DNA from: Nocardioides sp. PD653-B2
GTDB taxonomy: Bacteria; Actinomycetota; Actinomycetes; Propionibacteriales; Nocardioidaceae
DNA: 64,000 bases
Assembly (NCBI RefSeq): GCF_002117935.1
Contig: NZ_BDJE01000051.1
Coordinates: 60,670-124,669, forward strand
Reading direction: 5' to 3'
A model generated the notes under the pieces. It worked only from the letters and a program-made list of their open reading frames with translations. It made no database searches and was not told the DNA's origin. Both the position numbers and the translations under genes were made by a program. Below are positions 1 through 6,897 of the stretch, piece after piece (within the stretch, counting starts at the first letter, position 1; each line of letters starts with the position of its first letter).

Positions 1-646
1 CGTGGCCGACGCCGTCGTAGTCGCCGGTGGTCCGCGACTCCGCGGCGGCCACGATCCAGGCCGCCAGGTCGCGGGCGTCGATGACCTGGGTGCTGTCGTC
101 GGGCCGGCCCGGCGCGAGCACCGTGCCCCCGTCGGCCATCCGCGCCGGCCAGTAGGTGAACCGGCCGCTCGGGTCCTCCGGGCCGACGATCAGACCGGGC
201 CGCACCACCATCCAGGAGTCCACCCCGTCGCGGACGATCTGCTCGCAGGCGACCTTCATCGGGCCGTAGGCCTCCATGTCGACGGACAGGTCGACGTCCT
301 CGTGGATCGGCTCACGCAGCCGCAGCGTGCCGGGCCGACCGCCCGGGGTCGACTCGTCGACGTAGACGTTGACCGTGGAGACGAAGACCCAGTGGGCGCT
401 GGGGAAAGCGGCCACGGCCGACCGTGTCCAGGACGGGTAGCGCCCGACGTCGACGACCACGTCGAAGGTGTCGGTCAGCTCGGCCGGCACCGGCTCCGTG
501 CGGTCCCAGACGACCAGGGTCGCGCCGTCGGGCACCGACCCGGAGGTGCCGCGGTTGGCGCACGTGACGTCGTGCCCGCGGGCCACCGCCTCCGTCGCGA
601 CCGCCTTCGACAGGAACACCGAACCGCCGAGCACCAGGACCTTCAC
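1..646 (-). CDS. NAD(P)-dependent epimerase/dehydratase family protein, 3' part outside the window
   Basis: An extended-SDR-type protein read leftwards from a GTG at 646; about 215 codons are visible before it runs off the window. The first residues MKVLVLGGSVFLSKAV form the first strand and glycine-rich turn of a Rossmann fold. A strand ending VFVSTVNVY carries the SDR Ser, and a YGPMK motif fits the catalytic YxxxK pair. These proteins act on nucleotide sugars or on isoflavone-like and lignan substrates; nothing here identifies the substrate. It lies 110 bp downstream of the M1 peptidase gene on the same strand and could be the last gene of that run. Family assignment is fairly sure, substrate unknown. 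Confidence 0.75.
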   Translation of the reverse strand, partial: MKVLVLGGSVFLSKAVATEAVARGHDVTCANRGTSGSVPDGATLVVWDRTEPVPAELTDTFDVVVDVGRYPSWTRSAVAAFPSAHWVFVSTVNVYVDESTPGGRPGTLRLREPIHEDVDLSVDMEAYGPMKVACEQIVRDGVDSWMVVRPGLIVGPEDPSGRFTYWPARMADGGTVLAPGRPDDSTQVIDARDLAAWIVAAAESRTTGDYDGVGH

Positions 647-756
647 GGGTGCCAACCTTCCCGGTCACCGCCGCCGGGGCAAGCGGATCTGCTGTCGGCA
701 GAGCCGACCCCGGGGGTCTCGACGACGCTCGCCGGCGCTCGCTGCTCGACCGACGA

Positions 757-2223
757 TCAGGGCGACGTCGGGGGCGTCTCGTCGGAGAGCAGCCAGTCGT
801 GGAAGAAGTCGGTGAGGTCCTCGCCGCTCTGCTCGGACCACCACGAGGTGATGTCGTCGTAGCCGGCGTTGCCGTAGGCGTGCACCGACGGCCACTCGCG
901 GACCAGCCGCCAGAACAGCTCGTCACCGAGCCTCTTGCGCAGCTCGTTCCACATCACCGCCGGGATGTAGTAGACGTTCCCGGCGCCGAAGGAGTCCGGG
1001 ACGAAGTCCGCGGGCGGCCCGTACTGGGTTCGCAGCTGCTGGTCGTAGCCGGCCCAGGTGCCGAAGACGGAGTCGACCGACGTGCCCTGGTCCTCGGCCG
1101 TCCAGACGCCCTGGAGGAAGGTGGCCATGCCCTCGTTCATCCAGACGTCGCGCCAGTCGGTGGGGGTGACCTCGTCGCCGTACCACTGGTGCGCACCCTC
1201 GTGGACCAGCGTGTCGGCGCCCGTGGCGTAGCGGGTGTCGCCGAGCGTGATCATGGTCTGCGTCTCCATGCCGCTCTCGGAGTCGACGACCAGGAAGCCG
1301 AGCGAGTCGAAGGGGAACGGTCCCAGCTTGTCCTCGAGCCAGTCGAGCGCGGCCGGCGCCCGGTGCAGCCGGGCGAGCAGCGCGGGCTGGTCGGGATCGG
1401 TCCAGTAGGTGATCGGGACGCCGGACGACGACTCGTCCTCGGTCATCGTGAAGTCGCCGATGGCGATGGTGACGAGGTACGACGAGGCCGGCTCGTCCAG
1501 GGTCCACCTGGTGACGGTGTCGCCCGCCTTCTGGGTGCGCGACTGCAGCCGGCCGTTGGCGATGCCGACCCCCGGACTGGGCGTGCTGATCGTGAAGGAG
1601 TAGAGCGCCTTGTCGGACGGCTGGTCGTTGACGGCGTACCAGGAGTAGGCGCCGTACGGCTCCTGCATCGTCCACACCCCGCCGTCGCGGGTGATCGTCC
1701 AGCCGGTGCTGTCGAAGTCGGTGCGGTTGGTCGGTGCGGGGACCGGGCGCGGCGTGCCGGCGTAGCGGATCACCAGGGTGTGCTCGCCGTCCTCGCGGAC
1801 CGGCTCCTGGACGACGAGGTCCTTGCCCGCGTGGTCGTAGGCCGCGTCCTTGCCGTCGAGGGTCACCGCGGCGACCTTCAACGGCTTCGCGAGGTCGAGC
1901 TGGAAGGAGTCGGCGTCGGTGGTCGCCCGGAACTCGAGCGTCTCGACGGCATCGAGCGTGCGGGTGGTCGGGGTCCAGTCGAGGCCGAGGTCGTAGTGCA
2001 GGGCGTCGACACCCGGGTCGCCCACGTCGGGGTAGACGCGGTCCTCGACCGGGGTGCTCACCCCGTCGGCCACCTCCTCGGGCACCGCGGCCGGCGCCGG
2101 CGAGGGTGAGTCCTCCGGCTGGTCGGCGTCGGAGGTGCACCCGGCCAGCACCAGGGTCGCGGCCAACGCCACGGACAAGCCCGTGATGGTCGACGTTCGT
2201 GGACGGCGTCGCCGACCCGTCAC
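757..2223 (-). CDS. M1-family zinc metallopeptidase, lipoprotein
   Basis: A 488-residue secreted aminopeptidase-like protein. It starts with basic residues and a hydrophobic stretch ending in the lipobox LAGC (Cys29), so it should be a membrane-anchored lipoprotein. The zinc site is HEGAHQW (His341, Glu342, His345), with the third ligand in WMNEG (Glu364), the usual HExxH-(18)-E spacing of M1. The substrate-binding GAMEN motif is degenerate here (SGMETQT, about 317-323), as in many short bacterial M1 proteins. It is shorter than PepN because it lacks the C-terminal helical domain. The GTG start at 2223 overlaps the stop of the upstream sigma gene (GTGA), so translation is probably coupled. 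Substrate unknown. Confidence 0.88.
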   Translation of the reverse strand: MTGRRRRPRTSTITGLSVALAATLVLAGCTSDADQPEDSPSPAPAAVPEEVADGVSTPVEDRVYPDVGDPGVDALHYDLGLDWTPTTRTLDAVETLEFRATTDADSFQLDLAKPLKVAAVTLDGKDAAYDHAGKDLVVQEPVREDGEHTLVIRYAGTPRPVPAPTNRTDFDSTGWTITRDGGVWTMQEPYGAYSWYAVNDQPSDKALYSFTISTPSPGVGIANGRLQSRTQKAGDTVTRWTLDEPASSYLVTIAIGDFTMTEDESSSGVPITYWTDPDQPALLARLHRAPAALDWLEDKLGPFPFDSLGFLVVDSESGMETQTMITLGDTRYATGADTLVHEGAHQWYGDEVTPTDWRDVWMNEGMATFLQGVWTAEDQGTSVDSVFGTWAGYDQQLRTQYGPPADFVPDSFGAGNVYYIPAVMWNELRKRLGDELFWRLVREWPSVHAYGNAGYDDITSWWSEQSGEDLTDFFHDWLLSDETPPTSP

Positions 2224-2786
2224 TCCGTGCCCCGCAGCAACGGCCGGGCCAGCTTCCTGCCGTGGTGGATCTGCGCCTTGACGGTGCCGAGCGGGATGCC
2301 GATCTGCTGGGCGATCTCCTCGTAGGACATGCCGTAGACGTCGCGCAGCAGCAGCGGCTCGACGAACTGCGGGTGGTCCTTCTCGATCGTCTCCATCGCC
2401 TCGAGCAGGTCGAGGCGGGTGCCAGCGATGACGCTGGTCGTGCGCGGGTCGGGCTTGTCGAGGGGGCCTGCCTCGAGCGGGTCGGTCGAGGTGGCCTGGT
2501 TCTTCATGCGCCGGTACGTCGAGCGCGCGGAGTTGACCGCGACGACGTGCATCCACGTGGTGAACCGGCCGCGGCCGCCCCACGACCCGATCTTGTTCGC
2601 GATGTTGATCAGCGCCTCCTGGCAGGCGTCCTCGGCGTCCGGCAGGTGCGGCAGCACCCCGCGGCAGACGTTGAGGGCGCGCGGCCGGACGGCGGTGAGC
2701 AGCGCCTCGAGGGCGTCGCGGTCACCGGCCTGCGACCGACGCGCGAGGTCGTCGATCTCGTCCGCGGTCAACGCTTCGTTCTGCAT
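2220..2786 (-). CDS. RNA polymerase sigma factor, sigma-70 family, ECF-like
   Basis: A 188-residue protein with region 2 (about 25-95, including DAEDACQEALINI and the -10-binding WMHVVAVNSARSTYRR) and region 4 (about 125-180, with YEEIAQQIGIPLGTVKAQIHHGR as the -35-binding helix-turn-helix). The ATG at 2786 is preferred because GGGGAAGG lies 9 bases upstream; an in-frame GTG three codons earlier lacks such a site. That ribosome site lies inside a long inverted repeat (2794-2838). The gene overlaps the M1 lipoprotein gene downstream, not an obvious anti-sigma gene. It would direct polymerase to a small regulon; the signal is unknown. Confidence 0.88.
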   Translation of the reverse strand: MQNEALTADEIDDLARRSQAGDRDALEALLTAVRPRALNVCRGVLPHLPDAEDACQEALINIANKIGSWGGRGRFTTWMHVVAVNSARSTYRRMKNQATSTDPLEAGPLDKPDPRTTSVIAGTRLDLLEAMETIEKDHPQFVEPLLLRDVYGMSYEEIAQQIGIPLGTVKAQIHHGRKLARPLLRGTE

Positions 2787-2793
2787 GCACAGC

Positions 2794-2838
2794 ACCCTTC
2801 CCCGTTGCCTGAACCATAGTCAGGCGACGGGGAAGGGT
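2794..2838 (-). promoter_or_regulatory. Long hairpin covering the sigma-factor ribosome-binding site
   Basis: Arms 2794-2812 and 2820-2838 are complementary over 19 bases with one G·U pair, around a 7-base loop. The 3' arm in the leftward transcript contains the GGGGAAGG ribosome site of the sigma gene and ends 7 bases before its ATG. No T run follows on that strand, so it does not look like a simple intrinsic terminator. Masking of the start site, or processing between the ABC genes and the sigma gene, is inferred. Confidence 0.6.
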
Positions 2839-2848
2839 TGCGAGGTTG

Positions 2849-3661
2849 TTACTTGACCTCGGACCGGAGGACCGACCAGAGGCCGATCGACAGGGGGATC
2901 ACCAGCCAGAACAGGCCGGTGACGCCGAGCTGCGCCCACTGCTGTCCGCTGATGTCACCGTCGAACAGCGGGCCCTGGGCGTAGTTGAAGTCCACCCACG
3001 GCTGCTTGTCGGCGAACCACTCCTGGGTCTCGGCGAGCACCGTCGTGACGGTCGGCAGCACCAGGCTGTAGACGAAGTAGGCCACGATCGCGCCCGGTGA
3101 GTTGCGGATCAGGACGCCGAGCATGAAACCGACGGCCATGCCGAGGAGGTTGCCGAGGATGATGTAGCCGAACTCCAGGGCGGAGATGTTCCACGTCGGG
3201 TCGACTCCGTTGATCGACGTGCCGATGACGTTGCCGAGCGCGCCGATCAGGCCGGCGAGCAGCATCGAGACCACGCCGACCAGGACCGCGACCAGCGCCT
3301 TGCCGGCCAGCACCCGGCCGCGATGCGGCACCAGCGTGAACGACGTGAGGCCGGTGCGCTGGCTCCACTCGCTGGTGATCGAGAGGATCGCGACCATCGG
3401 CAGCACGATCGCCATCGGGAAGCCGACCGCGGCGGCGAAGTTGCCGTAGGTGAGGGCGTCGTCGGGTGCGAACAGGATCGTGGCGCCGGTTGCGACGACC
3501 GCCAGGATCCCGATGCTCGCCATCAGCCAGAAGCCCGACCTCGTGTCGAACGACTTGCGCAGCTCGACGGAGACGATCCGGGACATCGGGATCCGGGCCG
3601 GGGTCGGCCGCACCGGACGGGCGACCTCCTCGACGGCACTCTCGAGGGTCGTGGCGGTCAT
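2849..3661 (-). CDS. ABC-2-type transporter permease
   Basis: A 270-residue membrane protein with a soluble N-terminal 45 residues and about six hydrophobic segments (for example WLMASIGILAVVATGATILF, PMAIVLPMVAILSI, ALVAVLVGVVSMLLAGLIGA and the C-terminal FWLVIPLSIGLWSVL). The layout and the conserved SEWSQRTGLTSFTLVP stretch after the second segment are typical of ABC-2 permeases used in drug, lipid or peptide export. Its ATG at 3661 overlaps the stop of the ATPase gene by four bases (ATGA), so the two subunits should be made together. Transported molecule unknown. Confidence 0.87.
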   Translation of the reverse strand: MTATTLESAVEEVARPVRPTPARIPMSRIVSVELRKSFDTRSGFWLMASIGILAVVATGATILFAPDDALTYGNFAAAVGFPMAIVLPMVAILSITSEWSQRTGLTSFTLVPHRGRVLAGKALVAVLVGVVSMLLAGLIGALGNVIGTSINGVDPTWNISALEFGYIILGNLLGMAVGFMLGVLIRNSPGAIVAYFVYSLVLPTVTTVLAETQEWFADKQPWVDFNYAQGPLFDGDISGQQWAQLGVTGLFWLVIPLSIGLWSVLRSEVK

Positions 3662-4581
3662 GCTGCTGCTCCTTCGGTGAGGGTCTCGCGCTGGGTGTCT
3701 GCGGTGAGCTCGAGGAACATCTCCTCGAGGCCGGCCCCGTCGGCGGCGCGCAGCTCGACGAGGTGGACCCCGGCGTCGAGCGCGACCCTGCCGACGACGC
3801 CCGGGTCGGCGTCGACCCGCAGGGCGTCCTGGCTGCCGGTGGCGGCGCTGGGCGTGAAGCTCACGCCGGCGGAGGTGAGGGCCTGGGCCAGCTGGTGCAC
3901 GTCGGGGGTGCGGACGAGCGTGCCGGCGGTGGCGAGCAGCTCGGCCTTCGTGCCCTGGGCGACGATCCTCCCCTGGCCGATGACCACGAGGTCGTCGGCG
4001 ATGACCTCGATCTCGTGCAGGAGGTGCGACGAGAGCAGCACGGTGCCGCCCCGGTCGGCGTACCCGCGGAGCAGGTCGCGCATCCAGCGGATGCCCGCCG
4101 GGTCGAGCCCGTTGGCGGGCTCGTCGAGGATGAGGACGTCGGGGTCGCCGAGCAGCGCGGTCGCGATGCCGAGCCGCTGGCGCATGCCGAGCGAGTAGTT
4201 GCGGACCCGGCGGTCGGCCTCGTCGTCGGTGAGGCTGACCCGGTCGAGCATCTCGCCGACCCGGCCGGCGGGCAGGCCCATGGTGCGCTGCGCGATGGTG
4301 AGGATCTCGCGGCCGGTGCGGCCCGCGTGCTGGGCGGAGGCGTCGAGGAGCACGCCGACCTCGAGCCCGGGGTTGGGCAGGTCGGCGAAGCGCCGGCCGC
4401 TGACCTCGGCGTACCCGGACGAGGCGGGGGTCAGCCCGACCATGATCCGCATGGTGGTGGACTTCCCGGCGCCGTTGGGCCCGAGGAATCCGGTGACGCG
4501 GCCTGGCCGCGCCGTGAACGTCACGTCGTCGACGGCGGTGAAGCCGGCGTACTGCTTGGTGAGGGACTCGACCTTGATCAT
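3658..4581 (-). CDS. ABC transporter ATP-binding protein
   Basis: A 307-residue ABC ATPase, partner of the permease just downstream. Walker A GPNGAGKST is at 34-42, the signature YSLGMRQR at 129-136 (SLG variant usual in ABC-2 exporters of the DrrA/CcmA type), Walker B VLILDEP at 149-155 and the H-loop His at 186. Residues beyond about 215 form the accessory C-terminal domain of this subfamily. It is the first gene of the leftward run and is divergent from the protein kinase gene across a 115-bp region with a perfect palindrome. Export of a hydrophobic compound or resistance is the usual role; the substrate cannot be told. Confidence 0.92.
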   Translation of the reverse strand: MIKVESLTKQYAGFTAVDDVTFTARPGRVTGFLGPNGAGKSTTMRIMVGLTPASSGYAEVSGRRFADLPNPGLEVGVLLDASAQHAGRTGREILTIAQRTMGLPAGRVGEMLDRVSLTDDEADRRVRNYSLGMRQRLGIATALLGDPDVLILDEPANGLDPAGIRWMRDLLRGYADRGGTVLLSSHLLHEIEVIADDLVVIGQGRIVAQGTKAELLATAGTLVRTPDVHQLAQALTSAGVSFTPSAATGSQDALRVDADPGVVGRVALDAGVHLVELRAADGAGLEEMFLELTADTQRETLTEGAAA

Positions 4582-4696
4582 GGGTTAACCCTCGGGGTCG
4601 ACCGCGGTCGCCCACATCGGGGAAGTGACGCCCCCCGACCCTGAGCGGACCCCGAGGATCCTCGGGGTCGGACCCCTGCTTTGACATGATGCACGC
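4582..4696. promoter_or_regulatory. Divergent promoter region with a 22-bp perfect palindrome
   Basis: Positions 4648-4669 form a perfect palindrome with half-site GACCCCGAGGA, centred between 4658 and 4659. A direct copy of half of it (CCTCGGGGTC) recurs at 4590-4599, next to the ATPase start, with the two copies of this 10-mer 70 bp apart. This placement between ABC exporter and kinase genes suggests an operator for a dimeric regulator, possibly encoded elsewhere. TTGACA lies at 4681-4686, but no convincing -10 follows at normal spacing. Confidence 0.5.
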
Positions 4697-6157
4697 GTGT
4701 CCATGCCCTCTCGCCTCGGTCGCTACGTCGTGCGCCGACGCATCGGGTCGGGCGGGTTCGCCACCGTGTGGCTGGCCTACGACGAGCAGCTGGACTCCCC
4801 GGTCGCGGTGAAGGTGCTCGCCGAGAACTGGACCGAGGACAGCCACGTCCGGCAGCGGTTCGTCGAGGAGGGGCGCTTCCTGCGCAAGGTCGAGTCGCCG
4901 TACGTCGTGACCGTCTACGACGCGGGCGAGCTCGGCGACGGGCGTCCCTACCTGGTGATGGCGTACGCCGACCAGGGCACGCTCGCCGACCGGCTCGAGG
5001 CCGGAGGTCTCACCGCACCCCAGGCGATGGAGGTGGTGCGCCAGGTCGGCGCCGGCCTCCAGGCGCTGCACGAGCGCCACGTGCTGCACCGCGACGTGAA
5101 GCCGGCCAACGTGCTCTTCCGCACCGTCGACGGGCGGGTCCGGGCGATGGTGGCCGACCTCGGGCTCGGCAAGGCGCTCGACATGTCGTCGCGGCTGACC
5201 ATGATCGGCGGCACCCCGTCGTTCGTCGCGCCGGAGCAGGCACAGGGCGAGCCGCTCGACCGACGGGCCGACCTGTACTCGCTGGCCGCACTCACCTACC
5301 TCCTGCTCACCGGCCGGGCGCCGTACTCCCACGCCTCGCTGTCGGCGGCGGGCTCACCCGGCCCGCCGCCGCCCCTGTCGACCCCGGAGCGGCCCTACTC
5401 CGGCGCGCTCGAGGCCGTCGTACGGCGCGGCCTGGCGGTGGACCGCGAGGACCGGTGGCCCGACGTCGCGTCGTACGTCGACGCGCTGGCGACCGCCCTG
5501 GGCGGCGACACCACGGGCTCGATGTCCGCCCCGTGGCTGCCGATCGACCCGCACCTGACCCAGCCCGGCGCCCGGCCGTCACCGCTCGTCGTGTCCGAGG
5601 CACTGCCTCCCCCGAAGCCGCCGCGGCGCACCGCCCGCCGGATCGTCGGCGCGCTGGCCTGCCTGGTCGTGCTCGCGGCTGCCGGGGTGGGCGGGTACCT
5701 CTACGAGCAGCGCGGTGAGGACGAGACCACCGTGACCGACCGGACCGGCACGCTGTCGGTCACGGTCCCGGGCGGGTGGGAGCAGGCGCAGGCGCCGAAG
5801 GGCTGGCGGGCGCCGAACGGGGGCGGGCAGTTCCCGGCGCTGTCGGTCGGCACGTCCCAGCGCTGGACCGACGTCGACTCCTCGTCGCAGGGCGTCTTCC
5901 TCGGGATCCTGCCGGGCACCAAGCTGCCCGACCAGGTGCCGCAGCACCCCGAGTGCACCCACGCCCAGGAGCCGGTCGACGACACCATCGACGAGAACCC
6001 GACCCGGACGGTGCTCTACACGGGCTGCCCGGGGGGCGTCACCGTCGAGCGGGTCGTGCAGCTCGCCTCCAACAGGCTGCTGTGGGTGCAGGTCCGCAGC
6101 GCCGCCCGGGCAACCGCCAACAACGTCCTCGACGACGTCGTGGTGCACGGCTACTGA
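4697..6157 (+). CDS. Membrane-anchored serine/threonine protein kinase with an extracellular domain
   Basis: A 486-residue PknB-like kinase. Gly-loop IGSGGFATV (16-24), ATP Lys39 in VAVKV, catalytic loop HRDVKPANVLF (131-141, Asp133), magnesium motif as DLG rather than DFG (154-156), and APE at 178-180 are all present, so it should be active. A Pro-rich linker (about 280-312) leads to one membrane segment (about 316-335). The outside domain of about 145 residues has four Cys and a VPGGW motif but no PASTA repeats, so it is not a cell-wall-muropeptide sensor of the PknB kind. The GTG start is followed by an in-frame ATG two codons later; either could be used. Its stop is one base from the stop of the convergent gene, whose product has a similar VPKGW outside domain. 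Confidence 0.9.
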   Translation: MSMPSRLGRYVVRRRIGSGGFATVWLAYDEQLDSPVAVKVLAENWTEDSHVRQRFVEEGRFLRKVESPYVVTVYDAGELGDGRPYLVMAYADQGTLADRLEAGGLTAPQAMEVVRQVGAGLQALHERHVLHRDVKPANVLFRTVDGRVRAMVADLGLGKALDMSSRLTMIGGTPSFVAPEQAQGEPLDRRADLYSLAALTYLLLTGRAPYSHASLSAAGSPGPPPPLSTPERPYSGALEAVVRRGLAVDREDRWPDVASYVDALATALGGDTTGSMSAPWLPIDPHLTQPGARPSPLVVSEALPPPKPPRRTARRIVGALACLVVLAAAGVGGYLYEQRGEDETTVTDRTGTLSVTVPGGWEQAQAPKGWRAPNGGGQFPALSVGTSQRWTDVDSSSQGVFLGILPGTKLPDQVPQHPECTHAQEPVDDTIDENPTRTVLYTGCPGGVTVERVVQLASNRLLWVQVRSAARATANNVLDDVVVHGY

Positions 6158-6158
6158 G

Positions 6159-6803
6159 CTAGGGCCGCTTGTGGATGCTCGCCGCCACGTGGTCGAGCAG
6201 GTCCTCGAGGCCGGCCCGGTCGACGGCCCTGCCGACGACGCTCATCTCGAACTCGGCGGTGGCGCCGCCGGTCGGGGTGAACCACTGGAAGGTGTTGTAG
6301 CGCAGCTTGTTGGCGGCCGCGTCGCGGTAGCTGAAGGACAGCCGGTCGCCGGTCTCGCCGGTGAACGTGACGTCGTCCTCGTAGATCTCGGTCAGCGCGG
6401 CCTTCTTCTCCGCGACCATCTGCTCGTTGCTCTCGTGCTGGTTGATGATCTTGACGCGTAGGCTGTAGCCGCCGACCGTCGGCTCGCCCTCCGGCCGCCA
6501 GCGGACCTCGAAGAACCCTTCCTGGAAGGACGTCCAGCCCTTCGGCACGTCGTACTCCCACTCGTAGGGCGGGTTGCCGATCCGGTGCTGCTTGTAGGTC
6601 AGGCCGGTCTCGAGGGCCGGGTAGTCGATGTCGGGGGCGTAGCTCGGGGTCGGTTCGATCGGGATCGAGGGCGACACGGCCGGCACCGGGTGGGCGGAGG
6701 CGAAGGTGGTGGGCTCGGAGCGGAGCAGCACGCCCAGGCCGTAGCCCGCGGCGGCTCCCACCAGCGCGAGCACCAGCGCCAGCCCGATCCAACGCACCCT
6801 CAT
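6159..6803 (-). CDS. Single-pass membrane protein with extracytoplasmic domain, unknown function
   Basis: A 214-residue protein: short basic N-terminus (MRVRWIG), one hydrophobic segment (about 6-25), then an outside domain. The domain contains VPKGW (about 96-100) and then alternating strands and helices, ending in a helix (AGLEDLLDHVAASIHK). This resembles small secreted alpha/beta domains of the Mog1/PsbP or LpqN type and also the outside part of the neighbouring kinase, but I see no catalytic motif. ATG at 6803 is chosen because upstream codons have no membrane-protein character and run into the paaN operator. Convergent with the kinase gene. Function unknown. Confidence 0.7.
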   Translation of the reverse strand: MRVRWIGLALVLALVGAAAGYGLGVLLRSEPTTFASAHPVPAVSPSIPIEPTPSYAPDIDYPALETGLTYKQHRIGNPPYEWEYDVPKGWTSFQEGFFEVRWRPEGEPTVGGYSLRVKIINQHESNEQMVAEKKAALTEIYEDDVTFTGETGDRLSFSYRDAAANKLRYNTFQWFTPTGGATAEFEMSVVGRAVDRAGLEDLLDHVAASIHKRP

Positions 6804-6824
6804 GGCGGATGAGGGTAGCCGCCT

Positions 6825-6870
6825 GACTGTTGTGACAGTCCTGTGCCAGAGTGTGCGAAGACTGTCACAA
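6825..6870. promoter_or_regulatory. Inverted-repeat operator upstream of paaN
   Basis: TTGTGACAGTC (6830-6840) and its exact inverse GACTGTCACAA (6860-6870) are 19 bases apart, and GACTGT/ACAGTC (6825-6840) form a second, overlapping palindrome. The sites sit between the divergent starts at 6803 and 6898, so a bound regulator could control both. A TetR- or GntR-type phenylacetate regulator is a guess; no such gene is in the window. Confidence 0.6.
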
Positions 6871-6897
6871 ACTCTTTTCTGTCTGGGAGCACCTGCC

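Noticed and set aside
2..862. Long rightward open frames over the left end
   Set aside because: They are antisense to the epimerase and M1 peptidase genes, have no family sequence and arise from GC-rich codon bias.
4681..4696. A standard -35/-10 promoter for the kinase from TTGACA at 4681
   Set aside because: The start codon follows within 11 bases, leaving no room for a -10 at normal spacing.
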